DNA from: Chromobotia macracanthus
Taxonomy: Eukaryota; Chordata; Actinopteri; Cypriniformes; Botiidae
Reading direction: 5' to 3'
Length of the DNA: 64,000 nt
NCBI GenBank assembly: GCA_036877525.1
Contig: JAZGTH010000008.1
Location: 12,962,501 to 13,026,500 of the forward strand
Under the pieces are notes generated by a model. That model had not been told where the DNA came from. It worked only from the letters and a program-made list of their open reading frames with translations, and did no database searches. This document shows positions 14,213-29,100 of the stretch, one piece after another (position 1 is the stretch's first letter; every line of letters starts with the position of its first letter). The position numbers and the translations under genes are program-made.

Positions 14213-16561
14213 CCCCCCCCCAAAATTTTTTTTTTTTTTACTGAAGTATTTATTCAGTTTTAAAACTTTTCTTCTGTGGAGCACAAAATAAAAGAGTTTG
14301 GTTCATACAATAAAAATGGAGGATAATCTGAGCTGGCCAGGAAGCACCATGAAAATATCTTAGATAGACGATGAGTTCTGCACTGTATTTTAAGTCAGCT
14401 TCAAGTGGCTTCTTTTCATACACAGTCACAGGTCACTTCTTACTATTGTAAAAGGTCTCTCTGTGTGTTTCATGTGAGAAATAAAGCCATGCGGTGTAAA
14501 ACAACATGAGCTTGAGCAAATGACAACAGGATTTTTATTCTTTTGGGTGAACTATAAAGATTTGCCCGTTTGAGCGAGCACAGCCGGCTTTCTGTTTATC
14601 TTAAAGTCTCTCTGCAAAATTACAAACTTAGCAAAAAAAGACATTGAAACGTCTGTTGGTTGAGATCAAAGTACCTGCGCATTAAATTTTCTTTACTCGA
14701 GTCTACAGTTGGTTCCATCCTAAATCTGCTACACATGGCCTGCTGTGTGCGTGGCACAGTTTCTATAAAATGAAACGGCACAATCTAATGCTCAAAGCAT
14801 CCAGCGATCTTCTGCGTGACTGTGGGATTCATGCCCTTCATTATTGTGTTTGTCATGGAAACTGCCTTAGGTTGATTTAATTGATGAAAAACACTATAAA
14901 ACACACCTGACATTCAAAGAGAGCAATAATGCCACACAGCTGTTGGAAGCACAACAGCCCGTCTGAAGCATCTTCTGCATTCAGCCCTTCAGTTTCAGCT
15001 CCTGACACGCAAAGACGTTTCCATCTGACCTTAAGCTGTGAAATCGTTGCGCAGTGCAGCTGCTGAGCTACGCTAGCTGCTGTGGGAGCTCGGTGTGGGA
15101 CCACTGTACTCTGGGCCAGCCTGCCATGTTTCTGTGGACAGTATAATCACGCTCGGTGCAAAAACGCTGCCCGGCCGCAGTTAATGCTCTGTTACTAATG
15201 CAGCAAGTGAATTACTGCAGGAGCTGATGGAAAGAAAGGTCAAGGACAAAGAGAAACAGAAAAGTGGGTCACAGAAACATGACGGAGTGCGACGAACGCC
15301 GGGCACTTCTCTGAAGCCACAAACCACCATGGGCCCCGTTAAAATCAACTTTACACTTTAATCATGGCGCAAGAGAAGAGCAGATATAACAACAAAAGAT
15401 GCAAACTAGGCTAATTGCAAGCATGAAAAATACACAAGCTAAACCCAAATATTGCTGATTGTTTGTGACAGTGTAAACACTCGCTGCATTTTCTTTGACC
15501 AAAATAAGAACGCAACGAACACGAAGCCCCATCATTAAAACACCACGGTCTCATTTATCTGCACTCGCCCTCAGTTATCCACATGGCCCGATCGCCTGCT
15601 CCCTCCCCCTGAAGTGGCTCGGGGGCCGCTGAAGCCCGGAGCCCATCGCTGGAGCTGTAGGCAGGTTTATTCTATCATGCCGACAGCTCCATTGTTCTGT
15701 CGCAACAGGAAGAACAAAAGAGAGTCGCTCTGGAGAGTTCAAGAGGCGCGTTTAACAGCTACTGTGAGCTTTATCCCCTCAGGGCTGCACGGTTTCTGTT
15801 AAGCCCCTCACATCTATTAGTCTTTAGGTGCTAACATTTGTTTTCACATTTGAGGGAACCGTGCCGCACTTTTTCAGTGTCATGGTTGCGCATGGTAGCG
15901 CTGAACTTCCAACCTGGTAGCTTGATCAACATCTGCGTGCATGCTCTCTGAGGAAATGACCTTTCTCATTCCAGCACAAAGCTTTACTATTGGAGGGTCT
16001 GAATCACAAAAACCTGGTCCCACTTAACTCTAAACGTGTCTCCTGGTGTAGTTCTGATGTTGAATATTCAGGGCAAACACACACACACCCCCTCTTGTCT
16101 TTGTTGCTCTCTAATCCCTGGATTTCAATGTAAAAGGGTAAATGGTTTCATTTTACAGGAAGTGCTCAACAACAATAACAGCCTTTGAGTGGCCGGCGTC
16201 TTCACAGCGCAATTAAAAGGCTTTTACTCACAGAATCAGAGGGGGAAATTAGACAGGAAATTCCTGCAGAATTAGCTGGCCTGAGGCCTAACCGAACATC
16301 ACCATGCCAACCAGTGCACACCAGATCTAGTGCCGCAGTGCATTGTGGGATTTGATCTGGTAACACAGGCTCTTGTGCAGTTTTAAGAACATCTGCTTGC
16401 ATGCAAATACATTTCATTCTAAACTTAACGCAAGTAGATAACTAGCCAGGGTGAGCATCTAAACCAGATTTAATCAACAACTATCTTAGACTTCAGACAA
16501 ATTTTAGGCCACAAACAAGTGCTGAGGAAATGTATCATCTCTATATTAAACTGCTGGAGAT

Positions 16562-16594
<33 letters not shown>

Positions 16595-17132
16595 TAAAGG
16601 CGAGAGGTGATGTGTTGTTAGCATGCTGTTTGTGTAATCTAAGTATTTAAGACTGCAGAAAGTCCCTAAGACTGATTACAGCACGCGATGCTCAGCCGAC
16701 ACCTCACGCCTCTGATTTATCACCTCTGCCTGTAATAGAGCTGCTTAACACACAGGTTTGTCCAGATTAAGTAATTACCTTAAAGCTGAAGTTTATTATC
16801 TTTAAGTCTGGCGTGATGATAAAAGGTGGCCGGTAGCGGAGACGGAGCGCACAGAAGCGCTGATGGTGAATGAATAAGGCAGATAATTAAACTGCGATGC
16901 ATTAAAGTTAGGCGCAGTCAGTGCATGCCATTTTTTTACATTCATATTAGCCCTGCAGAACCCCTCCTAGGGGGTGAGGGGTAACAGCTGGCCCAGAACT
17001 GCAGCTGAAGGCAGTGTGCATCTGTAAATGAAACAAAGACGCAAATTATTTGTGTGTGGAATCACACCTGAAAGCATCCATTGTGTTTTGTGGGGTCACG
17101 GATAACCAGATTTTCGATCTGTGTGTGTGTGT

Positions 17133-17182
<50 letters not shown>

Positions 17183-20100
17183 TTATTGTAATGAAAGTTA
17201 TGGATGTTATTCCATGTTAAAAAGAGTCAAATCTCATTTCATTGTGATTTTACACAAGCCTGTTGGGTTAGCGGCACAGTGACAGGTGAGGACACACATC
17301 AGTTCTGCTCAGACGCTCCACGTGCTTGTGTCACTGTTTTTCTGATGAATGACTGTACTGGCAAAAATAGCCACAGTTACTTCCTGCTTCACACCTTCTG
17401 ACACTGTCTCACTCATGAGGATCTGCCATCAGGAGAGAAACTAAAACAGAGATCTGATCCATCAGCACTCTGAACAGCAGAGCGGAGAGAACGCAGGCTA
17501 GACACGGCTACATCAGCGGGGTGATCTCACAGGACAGTGTGTTAAAACATCACTGTTAGAACAAACCTGAGTACTAAACTTACTGAAAGCCATAAGTAAT
17601 TACAAAAAAATGTACTTTTTTAAATAATGTTCCAACTAATTCAAAACAAATGATCATTTCAACGTTTAAACATGAAACACAAGTCTCACAAGTGAAACAC
17701 AAGTGATAAGGAATTATCACAATAATTAAAATGATCATTATAAAAACACTTAAATAAATGAATGAGTCTATGAATTATAATATTCAGATGAGGACTGTAT
17801 TAAGGTCTCTGATAGCAAACAGGGCTGCGCTTGGCTGCTCTCACACAAAAACACACAAATCATGAAGACAGAGAGAGACTGTATGACTGCAAAAAAACTT
17901 CCCTCTACAGTGTCTTTAATCTGCTCAGAGTGCTTGGATTACAAAACAGTCAGACAAAACTTTTTACCAGGGGCAGAAAAAGCATTTCGATCATTCAAAG
18001 ATGCATTCAGTTCAAAATGTAAAACATCTGGACTGAAACAAGTGGACAAATTTGAAAACAGTTCAGAATTTGGATATATTTTACAAACTGACTGACGGTG
18101 CATCTATTAGATTTTGGTTTATTGACCGTCATTCTGGTTTTCTCTGTCCAAGATTTTTGACCAGCATGTTAAAAAGCTGAATGAGAAACATCTGCTGGGT
18201 GCAGTCAGTGTCGCTCACACCGAGCTCTCTGCAGGGGATCGTGGGTAATCAGCACAGGAGGGCCCCAGTTTTGCTGCAGAGTTAGAGTCTTAAAAAAGAC
18301 AAAAAAATATTCCCCAGAAAATGTTTTTATTTATTTTTTTAAGGCTTTTTCTGTCATTATCTACCATAAATGTTACAGAAATCAAATACACACACACACT
18401 GTTCCAATTGCTCTCCAGAACGTGTAATGTTGATCTAGGTCCTTCTGAACTCTCACTTCTCAAACATCTGCTGCAGAGCTTCATACACTCTCCAGTAAAT
18501 GACCCACTGACCTTCTGGATCAACAGCTGAATTCTAATGAAGTTTCACCAAAGAAAACACACTGCACTGCTCAGTGTTCTGAACAGAAGTACAGCTTACT
18601 GTCCAACCCCCCTCCGCACCCGCACGCTCACCCGCACGCTCACCCGCACGCTCACCCGCACGCTCACCCGCACGCTCACCCGCACACACGCAAACTGAGA
18701 GGCGGCAAACTGAAATATAAAATATGGCTTCTACAGGACATCCTCTGATTTAAAATGATCTGATCTCTTCTGGTGTGAAGGCCAGAATGTTTTCTTTAGA
18801 TAATTCGATTAAAGTGTGTCCCAAGAGAAACAAAGACAAAAGAAATCTTAAATTTCTTTCTGTCTGTCTTAAATATCAAGAATGGAGAATACAGGGAAGG
18901 TTTAATTGAATCTCTTTAATTGAATAATGAACTCCAGTAGTGACAGTTATCACTGCTTCAGGCAGAAAGTGTCACTTAATAAGATCACCGTCTGTGTTGA
19001 CCTGTTTCAGTTTGGCCTGCTTTGGGACACACTGTAATTAGCTTTCACGCTCTCGTGTGTCGGGCTGAAGATGAAGCACGCAGCTGCGGTAATTAGCCTC
19101 AGTGCTAGCATGTGTTAAACTAATTCACATTAACTAGACTTCAGTGGCTTCACACTGCTTAAATATACAATGTAAAGAACACAAGGCTTCAGGTTAGACT
19201 TTTTGTTGGGAAAGCTAGTCTTAAAGCAATAAAAGTGCATGTGTGTATATAACATTTTAAAATCTATGAGTGACTGATGGAAACCGCAAACAGGTCTCAT
19301 GGTCTTAGCTGGTTTAAACTGGTTTAGCTCACCCAAACCCCCTAAAACCACTGGAACAGACAAGACTCTCCAGATTAGGCAGACTAGTTTTATGGCATCG
19401 CTTTGAAAAACCTTTAAAGAAGCTTTTTGTTTAACAGTGCTGACTGCGTTCTGCAGGATTTCACTTGAAGCTGAAGACAGTAAAAACAACGGCATGTTTT
19501 AATACCATCAGGTTCAAAATAATCAAAGTGGAAGGTGGGTTTTCTCTCTGGAGTTTGTGTTATGTCTGAATGCAATTCTAAGAGCTCTGATCCAGGCAGG
19601 GTGAGCTGGCTGGAGCTACACTGATCATCAGGGCTGTGACTGTGGGGGGCAGGATGGAGGTTTTGATCGAGCAGCATTAGGTTACCCCCCTCATCTCTCC
19701 CCGAGGAGCAGATCAACACAGGGAGCATATGGAGAGAGCAGGGCCTCATCTGATTTTCTCCGGTCCCTCTCTATGCCGGGTGCTCTGTAATGTATCCACA
19801 CTAATAACAGAGCACAAGGGCTGTGAGAGGGGTTGTGACTGTCCTCATTTCAAAGATTGTAATTAGACACACATTCCTGTAAAATGGAAACTAGCACGCC
19901 TACAGAGAGCACCAGGTTTACAAACACCAGACAGATTCCACATCAACAACACCAGCACAAACAAAACCCTAAATGTAGGCTCTACACCACTGGAAGCACC
20001 AATCTGGATTGTGTAAACTGGTTTCAGAACTGTGTTTTCACAAAACACATCGGATGTCCCCTTCAGTTCGACAATGGCATGCTTTTAAGAAGCAGGTATG

Positions 20101-23100
20101 CACTGAGCGGGCAAAAAGTATAAGAATTAGTTTGAAAAACAGAATAACAAATGTCTGTTCTGACAGACTGACACTTTTAATCCACACAAACTCTGGCTTA
20201 TAAAAGATGTAAGAGATTTGCAGGTAACTGTATGTTCAACACTGAACACACTCTACACTGTCAACAACTGTGTACAACTGTCTCCAATACAAAACAGTCA
20301 GAGTGAAACGGCTGCAGAGAGGCCGTACAGAACACATCCATCACTGAGTGACATCACCCATTCAGCTGCTCTGTGACTCGTGCAGCAGGACATCCTGACA
20401 CTTCAACTGAAGAGCTGCCGGGGTTCCGATGAGCCCATCAGAGATCTCTCATACATCTCCACCCGCAGCACAGGGCTGTTTGAGGAACCCTCATGCTGGA
20501 GCACAAAGAACTTCATTTACCAGCAGATCTTTTGTCAGCCAAGAGGGTAAATCATTTAGTGAAAGCAATCCCACGCCCCCCCACGCCTGTGTTTGTCAGA
20601 GTCACTGATGTTTGAGAGAAACTCGGAGAGTCTTTATGAGACTCAGCGGAGCTCTGGATGCTTGCAGCATTTTTCAGCTTTGCATGCAATGCTGCATTGT
20701 GCAGAACAGAAAAATTATTTGCATAATGAAGCAACATATAAAATGACCTCTCATTTCACAAACACAGTTCCTTCATTCCACGTCCATAATGTTTCTTGAT
20801 CTAACACATAATTATTTCTTATTCGCTCACAGTAACTGTTGCTTTGACTCTTTTTTCTGATTCTTTATATCTCATCACATCTGGTCGTCCCGCCTCACAA
20901 AGTTTCTTCCACCCTAAGATTTCTTTTCTGCATAGAAACATCTGCCAAAACATTCGGTTAAATAACAGGCCTTCATTAGTGCTTCAGTGTGTTTACGAGG
21001 GGAAAAAAGCCACAATACGCTTTATGTTAAATCAGAAATTGGCCTGAGGCAGCTCTCTCTGTTTAAAAGTTTTCTCTATGGTTAGTACGGGTCAGTACAG
21101 ATGAGTGGATGGGTTACTGTATTAAAAAACACTCATTTATCTTCTCTCATCTCTCAGTCATGTATTAGTGGTGTTAGTCAAAGATCATATGACACAAAAA
21201 GAAACATTCCAGTTATTAATAAAGAACCACGAGAAGTGAAGTCCAGATACATTCTGAATTCTGACCGATTCAGGTTAACATTCTTCTCTAGAAAGCTCTG
21301 TTCTGGTTTCCTTCATCGAATTGTGAAAACTGTGTGTTTACTCAAAAACAGTACACCTGCGTAAGTTAGAAATTGCTCACTGCTTTTTTAACTCTACCAT
21401 AGTTCCTATGTACAAAAATGTTCTTTTGGTTTCTGTGTTTTATGCTATAGCACCAGGCTGTAAATGTTTTTGTTTAATAATTGTACAGTTAGAAGACTAT
21501 TTTATTTCTCTTTATGAAGAAACACTCATTTTGTCAAAAGAAAGAAACGAGAGCTTAAACCGTCAAAACAGTCACTGAATCTCCTGTTGTGCTGTTACAC
21601 TGAATGTGTGTGATGTTCACTCAGAACTTCTGAAGAAATGACATAGATCATCTGCTGTATTTTCTGTCTGTCGCAGGGTTAACATGTGGTTGTACAGCGC
21701 TGGCAGCAGTCATGCAGTCACGCAGCTGCTCTGGCCCGCCTGTAGCTTCAGCTGCATGTTTGCTCTGTTCACCAGCAGCAGATCGCTGAGGTTTCAAACA
21801 GACATTTACTGGATAACAAATCATCACAAAACACATTCAGCATTTTGTTTGCTATTGCGTTTACTCATCTTCACTGAAGCATGACACCTAAAATGAATCC
21901 ATTTCCTTTTGTAACATGTTCCTGCCCTTAATATGCACAAGACACATTATACCAAAACAGTGTTTTTATAACCTTTCATCCAAGTCAGATTTACAGAGAG
22001 AGAAAAAACATCACCACCTGTGAAACATTCAACAGAATCTCTTTACAAATTGAATCTGATTATGTTATTCCATCAGCTTCACTCAATTTTCAAGCTTCAG
22101 CGTCTCAGGGTGAGACCGTCTCAACATGCAGGGACCACAAAATCCGTCCAGACCTCGTCTGCTCATACGGGGGAAATCTCATCTACCTCTCTGTTTATAT
22201 TTGCAGATTGTTCACCTCTCTTCTCGTTTCCTCAAGCACACATTACAGTCTTGAACCCCTGACAGTTGTTTTAAGAACAGCCTAAGGCCACACAGAAGAG
22301 CTGACCTGAATTAACACCGCTGTCTTACACACACAGGGTGTTTAAAGTGAGGCGGAGCTGAGAAACATCACTCAAAGACGACAGAGCCAAAAATTACAGT
22401 CTAATGATCCAACTACAGCAGGCAGCGAAATTAAAACAACAGGCCAAAAAGCTGAAGGGGATTTACAGAGATTGTGTGTGTGTGTAATAAAAATTTCCCT
22501 TTTAACCCTGATTTTTGACATGCTACCTCAGTTTATTCTAGAACAACAATAAAACAAAACAGCATTTACACAAATGGATTCCTGCATTAGCTCTAACACA
22601 TTCTCATGAACACACATTGTTCTAGAGCTGTCGCTTTTCCAAAATGTGACACAAATGTGTTGCAATCTCAGGGTTCCTGCAGGAGGCGCTATAGTACATT
22701 AGCATTAACTGTCTTCTTTTATGGTCGGTTTTCTCTTGCAGGTCAAGAAGGATTAACAGTTTGCCTTTCTGGCCTTCATCTGCAAATGCTTAGTTATGAT
22801 TTTATGATCAAAAAACACAAAGACAAAAGACTGATTTCAGTTTGGCTTTCACTCCCTGTAGAAAAGATCTTTATCTTGACATTTAGGATTAAAGTTGTTG
22901 CGACTATTATGTGATGAACACAGGATCCCTCCTTAAACAGTGACATGGCCAAATTTCCACAGAGAATCTGCTGCTGGGAATACAGGAGATGAAGGACTGA
23001 GATGCTCCCTCATGTCTGTGCTCCTTAAAACCCAGTCAAATCCCAGAGGTGGAGAACTCTCTGAGGACTGGAGATCTTTTACACAAGCCAGAGAGGGATA

Positions 23101-26100
23101 AATAACTCCATACTGCAAACATACGGGGGGTGCAGAGAGAGAGAGAGAGAGCGAGACAACAGAGAGAGAGGGGGAAAGAGAGAGGGATGGATGGGGACTT
23201 TGTTCTAATCCCCCTAAGCGATCATAGATCTCTCCAACACTTGTAAATGGGCAGGAATGGGGCGTGTTGTTTTTGGGCAAACTCTGGTTTGGGTGAGATT
23301 TATGTCTCCAGACGTCTCCTGAAGCTCTCGATTACTATGACGACTCTTTGATGCCTGAATCAAGTGTTCCAACACAACAGCTAATATCAGATAGATTTAA
23401 TTGCAGCGTTTCAGCGAGCGCAGCTGCTTTTCACCCACGGCTCTTTATTCACAGCTGTGTCGCATTATTAGAATGTATCAACTGCATGCAGTGTGCAGCC
23501 AAGCCCTGTGATGTCATAATGACATCACTGCATGTTTGCAGTAATAAGCAACACGTGTTAATCTGTAAAATAGAAAAAGTGTGAAACTGTGGCTCTTTTC
23601 TGCTTTTTAATTACTTCAGTGGATAATGCGCATAAAAACGTGCCATGCGCTTCTTTAGAAATACACAATATATAAGTATAAAACTCTTGTGGTTTAAAGC
23701 TGCAATCCGTTACTTTTGCCTCTCTGTCGCCATCTCTGTTTAAAACTGTTCAAGTCAATTTCCTGTAAAATCAGACCCAGCATCTGAAATGATAAATCAT
23801 TATTATAAACTTAAAATCGGGGAAAAGAGATTGTATCATGTACTTGCTCAAAAACAGATTTTTGTTTATTTTTAACCAAAAAAGTATTGTATCACAGCTT
23901 TAAGTGAAGTGTAGAAAAATCAGCTCAGCTTTTTCCTTTTTCTCTTGTGATATCTGGGCTGCAAGAAGCAAGTTTTTGTTAAAGGAAAAGGCAGATTAAA
24001 AGCTCTTGTGTATCTAAAGCTGCAATCAGCAGAAACGTCTAAAAATAGACTCTGAAATGAGCGGGCGAGCGAGTATCTCTCATCTAACTCTCTTTCTGGG
24101 CCCCAAATGAATCTCAGATTAAAGGGAGGCGAATCGCACGAAGTCATCAAGCTAAATGTTTACAAAATGTATGTAACCTGTAGAGTCGTTCAGTCTGCTG
24201 GAGAAAAATGCTTCCATGTGGCAAAAATGGAAATAATTAACATCTCTGTTACAGCAGCAAAAGCATTCTCATTATGTACATATGACCCTGTACATGAGAT
24301 GAAGAGAATAACAGGGCTTTATATTCCAAAATAATGCAGACACACACAAGTTCCCATCTATGCTGGCTGCTTTTGCAATTATTAGTTTTAAGTAAACCAA
24401 TTTTCAGTCAGGTCATTCTAAACTTTTGACTGATAGTGTACAAATATTTACACACACACAGAGACAGACACATGCATACACAGAAAACACAGCAAAACCA
24501 TAGAAAATGTCATAAAATGAAAACAGTAACTCAAGTCAGGTAAAAGACACTATTTAAAAAATATAGAAATAAAGAAGCCAAATGTTGAAAAAGAACAGTG
24601 GGAGCACTAATGTGTAAACTTGTCTGGCAGTGACTCTACAGCTGAACTCCTGAGACACTGCAGAGAAAGTTTCATTCTATTGTCGGTTTTAATTCTATAA
24701 TTACTGCAGGTTTTGGTTGGTTCTGTCTCAAACCACAGCAAACAAACACTTAATAAAGCCGTAAATGTCCAGAAACCAGCCCTGCGACAGACGCATTTAC
24801 AACTAACAGAGAAAGAAGAAAATTCCCTCCTCAGGAAGATTAGTGGCTATCCTTTTGCAGTCGGAGGTGGACGCAGGCCTGTTTCGGACACATTTTTCTC
24901 TGCCAGCGTGCTGACCCTGGAGGTCTCCCCCGAGCTTCTGTGAGGCCCTGCAGCCCGTTTTCCTCAATTATTCACTGTCGCCACGGCAACTTCATCCAGG
25001 TGATAAAGAAAACTGTCCCTATCTATAACAGGCCTCTCTTTAAAAACTACTTACACGAGCTGGCCTGCAGCCATCCATCCAGCACTGCTTCTGCTCTTTA
25101 AAACTCTTTTGGTTTTGAATAATGCAGCTGCACCTTAACATAAAGTGTAACATGAAACATGGAGGAGACTGATTTCAGATCAGACATGTTTTTAAATGAT
25201 TATATTAATCAAAATAGTTTTTTTTGAGATGTTATTTTTTACACGAGGTACCAGACAAACCATTAAGAGAAAAATCTGTGCTACAGATCACTGGTGTTTT
25301 TGTTAAGACACACTCCCTCCTTCACTCTCGTGCATGCTGGAATACGCATTTAAACAGCCAGTGTATTTACGTTTGACCTTATATTGTTTGCGAGAGCGTG
25401 TGTTTGTGCATGTCTGTGTGACAACAGTAAAGATGTTAAGCATTCGGGCTGCTGGTTCCCTCAGGGTGAACCGACTCAGCAGAAAACAGACTTCCAGCGC
25501 GGCGGGCGCGCTCAGCACGGCTATCAATCACCTCACAACACCACAACACTCACTTTCACCATGATGTATGTCCTGAGTCACCAGTTCCAGTTAATCAAGT
25601 CATTACCCACAAGCCCCTGAGCACCTCAGCCGGCCTGGTTCAGAACCTCATACTGGCAGGGAGTTCTATAAAAATACACACGTTTATGCTTTTTTAAACG
25701 TATCAGACCACATTGAAAATATGGAACTCTAAATGTCTAAAAATCTATTTTTAATAGATATTAATAGATTTTTAAAATTAAAGTTATGGGATTGTTAAAA
25801 ATTAAAAAAGCAAAAGCAAGAAATGGAAGAAATATTTAATATACAGCACTATTTCTAGGTGTAATCTACACAGGAAAAATCCTACAAAAGTATAAATTTT
25901 CTTCTGGTTCTTCTGGTTTTCTTCATGCAGCTCCAGTGCTGATGTTATTAAAACATAAAGAGAACAAACTCTGAAATAGTTCTGCTGGTAATTTAATTGC
26001 AATAGTAAATTGATTTAATCAAAAATATTCCAAAATAACAACTTTTACTGTTAGCCTCATATGTTTAGACCCCACATTACATGTGCATGTAATATTTTCC

Positions 26101-29100
26101 AATAAACTTTGCGATGCAGTGCAGGCAACTCTTACAAAACGAATAACCGCACTATTGAATACATGAATATTTAATTAATTGTGATATCTGCATTTCACAT
26201 AAAAAAAAGACTACAAATGCTGCAACTTATTAAACGGATGTTGCCATTTTTCATGATGCATGTGTATATGGGTGAATGCTTTATGTTGCGGTATGCAAAC
26301 ACGTGCACGGTGCATTCGGGCAGCACTGTTTGCCAAGGTCGCATGAGTTTAAAAAACACCCCTAGTATCGTGAATATATTTATAACCCCCCCACAAAGCA
26401 GGAACTTACGAAGTGTCCAGTAAACACACCGTAGAGAGATGCGGACACCTGGTCGCATTTTAATTGAATACATGCATTGTTTTCCCTTTTAAATCAGGCG
26501 ACTTGTGCTCTGGTTCATTATACGCGGTCACATTTCCATAGAGGTCTGTGAGAGCGGGCCCCGGGCCCCTAACATAAAACAAATGACCAGCTCTCGTGAT
26601 GAATGGTTCTATTAGCAATCCAGATTGTTAAACTCAGATATAACAGAGCGCGGGAGAGAGGCGGCCCATTTATTTTCCCACTCCTCACACAAATAGCTTG
26701 TTTTTATGTGTAAATAACATATTAAAAGTCTGCATTAGCCATGTTCTCTGATAGAGAGGAAACTGCTGGGAATAAATAATGCTGGACGGGGTATAAAACA
26801 GAGAGCGCTTTAATAGTGGAGGTCTTCGCGGTGGGCATGACTTACGTAGGTGACAACAGTAACGCAGCCCATTGTAAACTCCACACTGACCATAAAGCTG
26901 ACGAACAGGGCCGTAAATTAAACCTGTCTGCCTGTTTCTGACAGCAGACTCGAGGGAATGCGATCTTGGGTTCAAGGACCCCGTCTGCCGGGGCCCGCAC
27001 TGCATATTCACTTATCAGAGTCTGCGGGCTGGAATAATAAAGCATATTAAAGCGTTAAGTAATTGCTCTGTCGCAGAGCGCCTGCAAACAGCTGCGGCCT
27101 GTTTCTGAAAGTGAGGAAAGAGATACTGTTGGTCAATACGACAGCTAAACTGCCTCACAGACACGGAGGAGCAGAACCTTCTCTAAATAGTGTGTTGACG
27201 GGAAAACACCCACAAAGCCAACTTCAGACTGGTTTAAACTGTTTATACTGGTTAAACTAGTCAAACGTTAGTTCAAATCTGTTTATTTTTAGGATTGTAT
27301 AGAGCACAGTAGGATCAGGGGAACAACATTAACTGGCTAACAGTTCATGATTCTGGGCAGAATCATGTGAACTTTTGCAAAGGAATTTTCAAATTTATAC
27401 AGACAAATAACAAAGACATTAACAAGGAAAAATAAATGTTTTACTTGGCCAGACCAGGAGGCCAGCTGAAACTAATCTTTTCTCCAGGAAGACACAGGAA
27501 AACAAATCAAGACATCCTTTCACGCTGTCCTTCAGGGCTTCCATACATCACCACCTCAGATAATCTATGAATGCATGAAAATGTCCAACATCTCTTTCCC
27601 CCAGCACAAATGACCTCCAGGTGCTAGGGAGGCAGTTTTAAACAGCTGCCATTCAGAAAACAACTAAAGCTAAATGTGGAACACACACACACACAGAGGG
27701 AAACCCTGAGGGGGATCGTCTCTGGTCCTTCACTCTAAACTGAGCGGCACAGCAGGGGAATCTGCACACACGGCCTCAGTCGTCACGTCTCAACCGGTTT
27801 CATTCAGCAGTTCTGGAGACACACAGCAGCTCTTATGAAGAGATTTCATCACATGTTGCTTTAACCTGAATTAACTCACAGCAGCCTGTTGCTGCGCTCA
27901 GTTCAGGCTGTTAATCAGACATTCTCCACAGTTGTTGACTAATATGCTAAGTTTTAAACTAAAAAAATACATTATTAAATTATAAACATCTTTTAGTCAC
28001 TGTTTAATATTAATTTGTCCAGAGTCGTTTAGAACGTCCCTTCAGATGGCAAAAATAAATATTGTTCACAATCACAAATGTCCTGATTTCATAAAATTCT
28101 GTGATAAACAATTAATGCCCGGTTTAAATAATGGCAGGACACCAAAATCTTTCATTAATATGAAAAAATGGCACAAAGTTTATTACCATTTCAAAGGTGA
28201 CGCTCTTCAGCGTCTGAAGGGCCGCGTGTCGTCCACAGCAGCTTTAACTTATTCATCACATTTATACTCTGGAGGTCAGAACAAGATCCTTCAGTCTCAT
28301 TATAGACAACTTTTATCACTCGTCCACAGACATGTTTAAAACATGCTCTCTCTCTCTCTCTCTCAAACTTCCATCCTCTCCAGAGTCTAATGACCCCAAA
28401 GCAGAAAGTTTTTGAGTCCAAAACAGATTTACCACAGTGTGTAAGACCACTTCTAACCAAAACGTATCAAAATGGACATGGTACCATTGTATTCTCTACA
28501 CTACAGTACATTAAAAAAAAGCTCTGTAATATCTCAACTGTTTCTCTTACAATGGAGAGCAAATAAAGACTTATGCTTATTTCTCACACACATCTCCTCT
28601 AAAGTTTCAGATAATTATTTTAGTAATGTCTCAAACTTGCTCAGATTTGCTAAGATACCACAGTCTGAAGTCTGAGGTCACAGATCACTTCAGTTCAGTC
28701 ATATATAATAAACACATCTGCAGTGATAGAGACATCTTGCCCAGGATTTATGATCTTAAAGTCTACTGTACTTTCAGCTCAACCTCTCATTGACTGCAGT
28801 TAAAACATGACATATTAATCATGTTAAAGTGAAAAATCACTCTATAAATTATGCCATTCAACTGTCAGCTTTCCACTGTGTGGCCTATTTTTCTGCTTCT
28901 TTCTTGAACAAATCATGGATTTTCTGTTTTCTTTACAATGGCAGGCCACCAAATTCTCTCATGAATCTGTAAAAACCCACAAAATCACAAGAGATATTTC
29001 CATTTCAAAGGTGGAGCTCAAGCGCCAAAACTGAGCGTTTCAGAAGATTCACATCGTCCGCGGCTGCCATTTTAACTAATTCATAACATTTATACTCTGG

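Noticed and set aside
24390..24450. Tc1-like transposon terminus (cattctaaacttttgactga)
   Set aside because: Resembles a fish Tc1 end, but only one short end is visible and no transposase fragment follows. Too little to call an element.
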